Part shown: positions 1 to 6,069 of the stretch, piece after piece
Layout: every line of letters begins with the position of its first letter
Numbering within the stretch: position 1 is the first letter of the stretch
Source of the DNA: TMED14 sp003444795
GTDB taxonomy: Bacteria > Bacteroidota > Bacteroidia > Flavobacteriales > Schleiferiaceae
Reading direction: 5' to 3'
Length of the DNA stretch: 6,615 nucleotides
Assembly (NCBI GenBank): GCA_963978445.1
Contig: CAXBRT010000102.1
Span: 1-6,615, forward strand
The notes under the pieces: model-generated
What the model was told of the DNA's origin: nothing
The model's input: only the letters and a program-made list of their open reading frames with translations
Databases searched by the model: none
Translations under genes and position numbers: made by a program

Positions 1-524
1 TTTCGGGGCTAGAGCTCACCACTGGTGCACGAGGTATGGTTGGACCAGTGAAACTCGAAGGAATGGCCGGGTACACCTATGCACTTCCTATCGCCTTGGA
101 TCCCGCGGGCATCTATGCCACGGATGTGGATGGTCAAGCCCTTTCCTACCAAAACACGTCCTTGAACCCCAGCCAAAACCTGTTGAAGTACCGCTATGTA
201 CACACGGCTAAAATGGACCTGCAAGGCAGCTGGAAGGCTTGGACCTTAGGGAGCAGCCTGCGGTACAACTCTTTCATGTCCAATATAGACGCCATCTTTA
301 CGGATCCCCTCATCGCCATTTTTGTTCCCGGGGTGGCAGATTCGCGCTACCAGTTGAACCGAGGGGATTTCTTTGTGGATGTTCGGCTCAATACGCGCCT
401 ATCTAAACAGTTAACGCTCCAAATGGGCATCACCAACGCCTTGAACAGATTGGCTTCCCCGCGTCCCGCTTTGTTAGGAGAACCCCGCACGTATTCCATC
501 CAGCTATCCTATGCATTGAATTGA
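1..524 (+). CDS. TonB-dependent receptor, C-terminal part (5' end outside window)
   Basis: The reading frame is open from position 3 to the TGA at 522-524 and gives 173 residues. The methionine at position 36 is internal, because the frame continues upstream without a stop. What is visible is alternating, aromatic-rich beta-barrel sequence: a strand around GPVKLEGMAGYTYA, then LLKYRYVHTAKMDLQGSW, SLRYNSFMSNID, and near the end the QLTLQMGITNALNR segment that resembles the 'v.NlfNr' stretch of the last strands of TonB-dependent receptors. Such proteins import ligands (siderophores, cobalamin, glycans, peptides) across the outer membrane using TonB energy. The plug domain and N-terminus are missing, so the ligand cannot be assigned. 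The C-terminus ends in SYALN, not in the usual terminal aromatic residue. A tRNA gene begins 28 bp after the stop, so this gene is the last coding unit before it. Receptor identity is fairly sure; substrate is unknown. Confidence 0.82.
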   Translation, partial: SGLELTTGARGMVGPVKLEGMAGYTYALPIALDPAGIYATDVDGQALSYQNTSLNPSQNLLKYRYVHTAKMDLQGSWKAWTLGSSLRYNSFMSNIDAIFTDPLIAIFVPGVADSRYQLNRGDFFVDVRLNTRLSKQLTLQMGITNALNRLASPRPALLGEPRTYSIQLSYALN

Positions 525-534
525 TTTTTCCGTC

Positions 535-542
535 TATCTTTG
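535..542 (+). promoter_or_regulatory. Putative -7 promoter element of the tRNA-Ala gene
   Basis: TATCTTTG is an exact match to the Bacteroidota -7 consensus TAnnTTTG. It sits 10 bp before the tRNA 5' end, which would place the transcription start about five bases upstream of the mature tRNA. Only imperfect -33 candidates (TTGA-like, within the end of the preceding gene at about 516-524) are visible, and their spacing is shorter than ideal. Confidence 0.5.
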
Positions 543-552
543 CCCTCCACTC

Positions 553-626
<74 letters not shown>

Positions 627-634
627 CAAAATAG

Positions 635-667
635 AAGCCCCCCGCATGAAAGTGCGGGGGGCTTTTT
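635..667 (+). terminator. Strong Rho-independent terminator after tRNA-Ala
   Basis: A perfect 12-bp stem (635-646 with 653-664) containing six consecutive C-G pairs encloses a six-base TGAAAG loop and runs into TTTTT at 663-667. It ends the tRNA transcript. On the minus strand the same stem is followed by a fairly T-rich stretch (CTATTTTG), so it may also stop transcripts of the convergent gene that ends at 718. Confidence 0.93.
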
Positions 668-717
668 CGTATTCGCTAGAAATGGAATGACCCAATTTGG
701 TCTCTCGGGATGCGGTA

Positions 718-2301
718 TTACAGCCGTTCCACGATGAGGGGCAACGTGACCACTTTATTGGGGTAGGTAAGCACCGCGTAATAGATACCTGCTGGTAAAA
801 ATTCGATGTCCCATTCAGATGTTCCGGGAGGGAGGATGGCCACCAGGGCCCTGTTGGAATGATAAATTTTCCCTTCTAAAAGCTTTTGTGAATTGGGTGC
901 ATGAAGGAAAATGCGCTTCTGGGCAGGATTAGGGTAGAGGTAGGTGCTAGGGTACGTTTCGTCGGGAAGGGACACTTGGGTCAGAGGCTTTGAAATGCTA
1001 AGCGTTTGGCCACAAGAATCTAGAGTGCTGAGCGTAACGAGGTAATTCAGTCCAGGGATTAAATAGGTTTTCTTGGGGCTTTGACCGGTTCCGGTGCTGT
1101 TGTCGCCAAAATTCCATTGGTAGAATTGGATGGAACCTAGACTAACGGCTGCGTCGAATTGGACCGTCATGCCTTGGGTGTTGGTAGACAGGATTTGGGC
1201 GGTGAACTGGGGGCTAAGCGGACTGCACAAGCGAATAGTATCGTACGCGGTGGTTGATTCGCCACAGGGATTGGTGGCACTCAATTGGACGATGAATGTG
1301 CCGGAGTTGGGGTAAGTGTATGTGGGATTTTGGGCCGTTGAAGAACCCCCATCCCCAAATGACCAGTACACCGTACTAAAGCCGTTCCCTTGGGCCATAA
1401 AGCTTACCGTATTGCCCAAAAGACTATAGGAAATACTTGGTTGTGAAGGAGCGCAAATCTGCAAAGTTCCTTGTGACGAATCGATGCGTCCACATTCCGA
1501 GGTCGTTACCAGCGTTACCGTATAACTCCCAGGGCCGGAATAGCTATGTGTAGGCGTATTGGACGTACTACTCCCGCCATCCCCGAAGAACCATTGGTAG
1601 CCGTAGTTGGGTTTTATATTGGCTATGGTGAAGAAGCGCGTCAGACCTGTTCCCGAATAGGTGAAAGGCGATGAAATGGTAGGACAGTTCGTATCCCGAA
1701 CCGAAAATTCATCTAGACCCACCTTGAGAAAGGCGTTTTGGGCCCGTGTCACCGTGAACTTAAACTGCATGGTGTCCGCCCGGAAGGGATTCAAGTAGAT
1801 CACTCTGCGGTCCCAAGGTGAGTTTTTATTAATCTGAGATGACGTGGTGATCGTTTGCATGGGAAACCAACCACTACCCGTATCTGCCGCGACCACCATC
1901 GATACAAAATCGCCGGTGTTGTACTCCAGGATGTGCGTGAAGAATTGAATAGCGGGCGTGTCGAGTGGCGCGATGTAGTATCGTGGTGTGATGAGCGAGG
2001 TGCTCAAGGGGGAAGAGCCATTTGGAGATGTGTAGAGGTACTTGCCCGAACCCCCTACGCCGGAGTAGGGTCCTGTGAATCCTCCAGAGGTAATCCCCAC
2101 AAAGGGTGTCCAATAAAATCCACTCGTATCGCTTCGTGACCAGCAAGGACCTATGTCGCCGGGGTTTCCAAAAATGACCGCACCAATTTGCCAGGTTGAG
2201 TCCTGGAAAGATTCAGTACTAGGGGTTGCTTGAACCGTGCACACACTATCCACGGCGTTAAAATTCAAGAAACTGCTTAGCAGGAGGACATTTCCCAACA
2301 T
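718..2301 (-). CDS. Secreted PKD-domain protein with T9SS type A sorting signal
   Basis: 527 residues. A short hydrophobic N-terminus (about residues 1-16, LLLSSFLNFNA) looks like a signal peptide but lacks a basic residue. Residues ~20-206 resemble a MAM-like adhesion/jelly-roll region (FQDSTWQIG near the start; LKVGLDEFSVRD near the end). Three PKD repeats follow, at about 208-283, 284-359 and 360-444, marked by FGDG, FGDG and FGDN at 239, 315 and 398. Residues ~452-527 form a type A sorting domain: YLYPNPAQKRIFL, then EFLPAGIYYAVLTY, ending VERL. Known of the family: such domains carry proteins through the type IX system to the cell surface or medium, where PKD and MAM modules act in adhesion or as spacers. 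No catalytic domain is visible, so an adhesin-like or structural role is inferred. The ATG at 2301 is the only ATG start in frame, since a TGA stop lies six codons upstream. The gene faces left, convergent with the tRNA. Confidence 0.88.
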   Translation of the reverse strand: MLGNVLLLSSFLNFNAVDSVCTVQATPSTESFQDSTWQIGAVIFGNPGDIGPCWSRSDTSGFYWTPFVGITSGGFTGPYSGVGGSGKYLYTSPNGSSPLSTSLITPRYYIAPLDTPAIQFFTHILEYNTGDFVSMVVAADTGSGWFPMQTITTSSQINKNSPWDRRVIYLNPFRADTMQFKFTVTRAQNAFLKVGLDEFSVRDTNCPTISSPFTYSGTGLTRFFTIANIKPNYGYQWFFGDGGSSTSNTPTHSYSGPGSYTVTLVTTSECGRIDSSQGTLQICAPSQPSISYSLLGNTVSFMAQGNGFSTVYWSFGDGGSSTAQNPTYTYPNSGTFIVQLSATNPCGESTTAYDTIRLCSPLSPQFTAQILSTNTQGMTVQFDAAVSLGSIQFYQWNFGDNSTGTGQSPKKTYLIPGLNYLVTLSTLDSCGQTLSISKPLTQVSLPDETYPSTYLYPNPAQKRIFLHAPNSQKLLEGKIYHSNRALVAILPPGTSEWDIEFLPAGIYYAVLTYPNKVVTLPLIVERL

Positions 2302-2389
2302 AATTTGGCTCTTTTCTCATTAGGTAACCTAGGTTTGGTTTAAAGGTTCAAACGTGCGATGCTTAGCTATACGATTTTCGATGGTGAAT

Positions 2390-2571
2390 CTTAGCAGGTG
2401 CCCATACCATTTTTGGGCATCAAGGAGGGAATGGTTGACCACAATGTTAATTTTCAAAAGATGTGCTCCCCCCAAAAGTGGATGCCGTAACTGGTTTCAA
2501 GCCACAGGTGCTCAAGGTGCCATGGTATTCTAGGTAGTTAGATTGTTTCTCCAGTATCTCCACGTTCTCTT
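2390..2571 (+). promoter_or_regulatory. Candidate structured leader RNA upstream of the receptor gene
   Basis: The segment precedes an intrinsic terminator that faces the receptor gene and contains an 8-bp hairpin (2397-2404 with 2414-2421, loop 2405-2413). Bases 2404-2410 (ATACCAT), mostly in the hairpin loop, are perfectly complementary to 2522-2528 (ATGGTAT). GGCATC at 2416-2421 could pair instead with GATGCC at 2481-2486. The hairpin followed by AAGGAGGGAAT (2422-2432) and a later AGCCACAGG (2500-2508) resemble parts of the cobalamin riboswitch core, a class often found before TonB-dependent receptors. However, the conserved 3' B12 box is not recognisable, so the class is unproven. Alternatives are a small RNA or a decayed leader. 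Confidence 0.33.
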
Positions 2572-2602
2572 AAACCCTGGCAAAATTTTGCCAGGGTTTT
2601 TT
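2572..2602 (+). terminator. Palindromic intrinsic terminator (possible attenuator) before the receptor gene
   Basis: Bases 2572-2599 are a perfect 28-nt palindrome (AAACCCTGGCAAAA and its reverse complement) with the T run 2597-2602. As RNA it forms a 10-bp GC-containing stem topped by AAAAUUUU. The T run is on the plus-strand side only; the minus strand has just TTT before AAGAGA. No plus-strand gene lies between 2302 and 2572, so the likely target is a leader or small RNA transcript. The central TGGCAAAATTTTGCCA could alternatively be a protein-binding operator. Confidence 0.75.
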
Positions 2603-2638
2603 CATTTTGAAATAGCCTCGTTAGTGAGAAAGCACAGG

Positions 2639-2670
2639 TTCGGAGAGGATTGCACTAGGGTGTAACTTTG
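2639..2670 (+). promoter_or_regulatory. Putative promoter abutting the receptor start codon
   Basis: TAACTTTG at 2663-2670 matches the Bacteroidota -7 consensus TAnnTTTG exactly. A TTCG (2639-2642), one base off the -33 TTTG, lies 20 bp before it, which is the expected spacing. The last G is only five bases before the ATG at 2676, so transcription would begin at or next to the start codon, giving a leaderless or nearly leaderless message. It could also be a chance match. Confidence 0.4.
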
Positions 2671-2675
2671 GGTAT

Positions 2676-4688
2676 ATGCGAATCCAAATCTTCTTTCTTG
2701 GTGCAAGCATCACTTTGAATGCGCTTCCGGCAATAGCTACCGTTACGCAATATGCTCCACAAGACAGCATTACCCCTATAGCAACTCATGTCATTGAGGA
2801 AATCAAAGTGGAGGCAACTCGAACCAATCGAAGTGTGGCTAATGTCCCCACCCGTACAGAGGTCTTGACGGAGGAAATTGATGAGGCCGCATCAATGGAG
2901 CCGAGCCGCATAGCTCACCTTATAACGCATAGCACGGGTATTCAAGTGCAAACTACTTCGGCAACGTCCAATGGAGCTGTAGTAAGGGTCCAAGGATTGA
3001 ATGGGCGATATACCCAAATGCTTAAAGATGGATTCCCCATGTACGGGGGATTCTCGGGGAGTCTAGATGTGATGCAGATTCCTCCATTGGATTTGCGCCA
3101 AGTAGAGTACATCAAGGGTTCTGCCTCCACACTCTATGGAGGAGGCGCAATTGGTGGATTGATTAACCTACTATCAAAACGCCCGGGAAATGAGCAATTA
3201 ATTCATCTGAATACTTCAAATATTGGGGCACAAGATGTGAATGTATTTCTCTCAGGGAGGAAGCAAAAATGGGGCTATACCACCTTAGTTTCTAGACATA
3301 ATCATCGGGTGTACGACGCGGATGAAGACGGGTATTCAGATGTTCCGGGGGTTGAAAAATGGAATGTAAATCCCAAAGTGTTCTTTTATCCTACTCCACG
3401 TGTAGAAGCCTGGCTCGGTGCTCAGCTCCAAGTGGAAAGCCGAGCGGGTGGGGACCTCCTTGCACTCAGGGGCGAACCATCATCGGCCCATTTTTATACA
3501 GATCAGCAAGAAAGTCAACGGGTGAGTACCCAGGCTTTTTGGCGAAAAACGATAGCAAACGGGGCAGAAATCACCTTGAAAAACGCCTTAAACCAGTTTG
3601 ATCGAAACCTACGAATCCAGTCTTTATTTGGCCAAAGTCCCATTGCGTTTTCGGGACGGCAGCGAAATAGTTACTCGGAGGCCAACGTGGCAACTGTGCA
3701 GGAGAATAGCACCCTAAATATGGGACTTACTCATGTAATCGATCAATTTGAAGAGACACCTATATCGTTCACTTTAGGACGGGACCAAGCCCTTCAAACT
3801 ACAGGGGCGTATGCAAATTATTTGACAGATTTGGGCAGTCAATGGAGCATGGAAAGTGGCCTCCGAATAGATCATGTCAAAGCAGCGTCGCTCGTTTCAA
3901 AAAGTAAAGGGGAGTGGTTTGTCCTTCCACGCATTAACCTCTTGTACCGTGCTTCCCGCCATTTTACCTATCGCTTGGGTGGCGGTGCTGGCTACAGAAT
4001 GCCAACCATCTTTAATGAGGAGTCAGAACCTCTTGGCTATGCGTCTATTCGCGGTATTGATTACGAAAATACCCGTGCAGAGCGAAGTTATGGCGGAAAC
4101 TTTGACATCAAATACATGGTCCCCTTGCCCGCGTTTAATGGAGTATTGACACTGAACCAAATGTTTTTCTACAATCTGATTGACCACGCCATAACGTTGC
4201 AACCCACCGCAGATTCAACTTTGGCCTATCAACACGTGGGCAATCAGGTTCAAAGTCGGGGGTTTGAAACGCAACTCAAAGTAACGCTGGGCCTGGTGAC
4301 TTGCTTTGTGGGCTATACCTATACAGATGCCTTCCTTTCCAACTCCAATGAAAAGACGCCCATGGTCCTCACGCCAAAACACAGCGTAAAAGGGGATATT
4401 CTCTATGTAGTGGATGGAAAATGGCGCATTGGACTTGATTATGAATACAAGTCTTCTCAGCTGCTTAGCAATCAATGGGAGACGCCCTCACTTTTCAGCA
4501 CGGGCATAATAGTGGAACGAACCATAGGTCCATGCGTCATTTTTTTAAATGCCGAGAATTTTACGGACGTCCGTCAAACCCGCTATGGGACACTCCTCAG
4601 TGGCCCCTACCAAACGCCTCAATTCACGGAAGTTTGGGCTCCATTGGATGGGTATTTCTTTAATGCCGGTTTGAAATACCGGTTTTAA
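2676..4688 (+). CDS. TonB-dependent outer-membrane receptor
   Basis: 670 residues. Residues 1-21 (MRIQIFFLGASITLNALPAIA) form a convincing signal peptide, which supports the ATG at 2676 even though no Shine-Dalgarno sequence precedes it. The plug domain spans about 40-170, with the typical VRVQGLNGRYTQMLKDGFPMY and the RQVEYIKGSASTLYGGGAIGGLIN block at 141-164. A beta-barrel follows to the C-terminal FFNAGLKYRF, which ends in the phenylalanine expected of an outer-membrane insertion signal. There is no N-terminal carboxypeptidase-regulatory domain and no SusC-like signature. The length and build resemble compact receptors of the BtuB/CirA/FepA kind, which import cobalamin or metal chelates with TonB energy. 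A DADEDGYSD segment at 214-222, in a presumed extracellular loop, resembles a DxDxDGxxD calcium-binding loop. No partner transporter is next to it; the gene is convergent with the exporter operon. Receptor identity is sure; ligand is not known. Confidence 0.93.
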   Translation: MRIQIFFLGASITLNALPAIATVTQYAPQDSITPIATHVIEEIKVEATRTNRSVANVPTRTEVLTEEIDEAASMEPSRIAHLITHSTGIQVQTTSATSNGAVVRVQGLNGRYTQMLKDGFPMYGGFSGSLDVMQIPPLDLRQVEYIKGSASTLYGGGAIGGLINLLSKRPGNEQLIHLNTSNIGAQDVNVFLSGRKQKWGYTTLVSRHNHRVYDADEDGYSDVPGVEKWNVNPKVFFYPTPRVEAWLGAQLQVESRAGGDLLALRGEPSSAHFYTDQQESQRVSTQAFWRKTIANGAEITLKNALNQFDRNLRIQSLFGQSPIAFSGRQRNSYSEANVATVQENSTLNMGLTHVIDQFEETPISFTLGRDQALQTTGAYANYLTDLGSQWSMESGLRIDHVKAASLVSKSKGEWFVLPRINLLYRASRHFTYRLGGGAGYRMPTIFNEESEPLGYASIRGIDYENTRAERSYGGNFDIKYMVPLPAFNGVLTLNQMFFYNLIDHAITLQPTADSTLAYQHVGNQVQSRGFETQLKVTLGLVTCFVGYTYTDAFLSNSNEKTPMVLTPKHSVKGDILYVVDGKWRIGLDYEYKSSQLLSNQWETPSLFSTGIIVERTIGPCVIFLNAENFTDVRQTRYGTLLSGPYQTPQFTEVWAPLDGYFFNAGLKYRF

Positions 4689-4740
4689 ACCCTTCCAAGT
4701 TTTTGGGGTGGTTATTAATTGGGAGACGTGCACCCACCCA

Positions 4741-6069
4741 TCAAGGAATAGGCGCATACAGGGCCAACACCCCATAGGTTTTGAGGTATTCTGCAACGGC
4801 TTCATTGCGCTTGGCCACCGCTTGCAAATACGACACTTCCCTTTGATTGAGGAGGAAGAGGGAGGAGTTGCCCAAAGCAAAGCTCTCGCGCTCCAACTGT
4901 AGCATCTCTTCGTAGGATTGCGCCTGGCGTTGCAGGACACCTACCTTTTCGGCGTAAAGGGTGACGGCATTTTGCTGGGCTACGAGGTATGCGTCCCAGT
5001 GCACTTGGGCGAAGTTGGCGTCAAGTTCGGCCTGATCGACCCAAATGCGCGCCAGTTGGCGTTCTGCTCGGTTTTTTCGGTTGAACGCAGGCAGGTCCCA
5101 CGTCACCTTCCACTGCCCGCCATAGGGGTTGAGGGGCTCTCCCTCCTGGAGGAAGAAGTAGCCAACTTCCGGCATGGTCCATTGTTGTGCACGCTCATAG
5201 ACGCGATTTCGCTTGGCCTGCTCCACCTCCATTTTAGCAGCTTCAAGAGCAGGAAGCTGAAGTCCTGCCGAAAGGGAGGAAAACAATCCAAGCTGAACCG
5301 TGCTGACGTCATAGGGAGTCCACTGTCGTCCGGTCGCTCCAGTCATGGACTGACCCACAAAAGCTAAGACCTCGCTGTAGCTGGTGACTTCGGCCTGCTG
5401 GGCCTCAATCCACTGACTGCGTCGCGTCTGCAAAACTGCATAAGCTTCCAGGGTGTCTTTCCGGGCATAACCACCCAGTTCGTAGCCCTCCCGAATCAGG
5501 CGCTGTTGCCGCTTCAGATTTTCATAGGCCTCCCCATACACCTGGACCAAATTTGCCTGTACGCTCCAACGCAAATAACGCTCAAGGGCTTCAGCGTACA
5601 CTTTTTGTGCGGCGGCTTCTCTCTTCAAAAGGGATTGCTTGCGTTCCCACCGGGCCATCTCCAAATCTTGTTGGGCTTCGTCAAAGAGGAGGGTAGGCCC
5701 CAAGGGGATGGCAGCACCGAGGCCGACCAAGCCGCTTGCCGGGACTTGGCGCTCAGGGTTGAGCCAAGGCCCTCCGCTGAGACTGGCTTGGGAGGTGACT
5801 TTGAGTCCGCCAAAGATTCGGGCCTCTGCTTGAAGATCGCTGTACCGGTAAAGAAGGTCCTCCCCTTTATTTTTTCCATAGTCCCGTAAGCGAAAGGTGG
5901 GATCAAAGGAGGCTTTGGCCTTCAAGACATAGGCCTCTTTCTGAAGAACTTCCAGCTGTGCTTCCTGCCATGCCTGCGCTTGTATCTTGGCGAGGTCGAG
6001 GTAGGCCTCGATGCCTTGGGCATACACATGGCCGCTGAGGAGAAGGAAAAGGAGGACCCGAACCATCAT
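4741..6069 (-). CDS. TolC-family outer-membrane efflux/export protein
   Basis: 442 residues, close to the usual size of TolC-like proteins. Residues 1-17 (MMVRVLLFLLLSGHVYA) look like a signal peptide. The rest is long, charged, Ala/Gln-rich helix in two halves, the internal repeat expected of this family. The first half carries REGYELGGYARKDTLEAY (193-210) and the second carries ESFALGNSSLFLLNQRE (395-411), both matching the 'G..s..dlL.a' turn region between coiled-coil helices. Presumed barrel strands lie around 75-125 and 300-330. The protein forms the outer-membrane channel and periplasmic tunnel of a tripartite exporter. Its start overlaps the stop of the upstream membrane fusion protein gene (ATGA, 6069-6066), so the two are co-transcribed and probably translationally coupled. 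A second ATG is codon 2, so the start could be one residue later. Convergent with the receptor gene; I see no clean terminator in the 52-bp gap. Confidence 0.93.
   Translation of the reverse strand: MMVRVLLFLLLSGHVYAQGIEAYLDLAKIQAQAWQEAQLEVLQKEAYVLKAKASFDPTFRLRDYGKNKGEDLLYRYSDLQAEARIFGGLKVTSQASLSGGPWLNPERQVPASGLVGLGAAIPLGPTLLFDEAQQDLEMARWERKQSLLKREAAAQKVYAEALERYLRWSVQANLVQVYGEAYENLKRQQRLIREGYELGGYARKDTLEAYAVLQTRRSQWIEAQQAEVTSYSEVLAFVGQSMTGATGRQWTPYDVSTVQLGLFSSLSAGLQLPALEAAKMEVEQAKRNRVYERAQQWTMPEVGYFFLQEGEPLNPYGGQWKVTWDLPAFNRKNRAERQLARIWVDQAELDANFAQVHWDAYLVAQQNAVTLYAEKVGVLQRQAQSYEEMLQLERESFALGNSSLFLLNQREVSYLQAVAKRNEAVAEYLKTYGVLALYAPIP

Larger units (their letters stand above)
2302..2675. other. 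Divergent intergenic region (374 bp)
   Basis: This gap separates the minus-strand PKD protein gene from the plus-strand receptor gene. I see no credible protein gene in it. Its left end has a 10-bp palindrome (AACCTAGGTT, 2326-2335). The middle (about 2390-2530) has several mutually complementary segments. A palindromic terminator lies at 2572-2602 and a promoter-like element at 2639-2670. I see no good TAnnTTTG match for a plus-strand transcript beginning before 2390, nor for the minus-strand gene. Confidence 0.7.

Noticed and set aside
1090..1610. DNA-level tandem repeat in the PKD gene
   Set aside because: The recurring segments around the FGDG codons are protein-domain repeats that have diverged at the DNA level, not a recent tandem duplication.
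2302..2675. A THI-box (TPP) riboswitch in the intergenic region
   Set aside because: The CTGAGA and related conserved TPP elements are absent from the plus strand.
4705..4739. Possible terminator between the convergent genes (GGGTGG at 4706-4711 with CCACCC at 4734-4739)
   Set aside because: Only six pairs across a 22-base loop and no T run on either strand, so it cannot be called an intrinsic terminator.
4545..4940. A 131-codon minus-strand frame spanning the end of the receptor and the end of the TolC gene
   Set aside because: It overlaps two well-supported genes in the wrong frames and its translation has no family resemblance.
4918..5367. A 149-codon plus-strand reading frame opposite the TolC-family gene
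   Set aside because: It lies wholly antisense to a clearly recognisable gene, has no family-like features, and arises from the GC-rich composition there.
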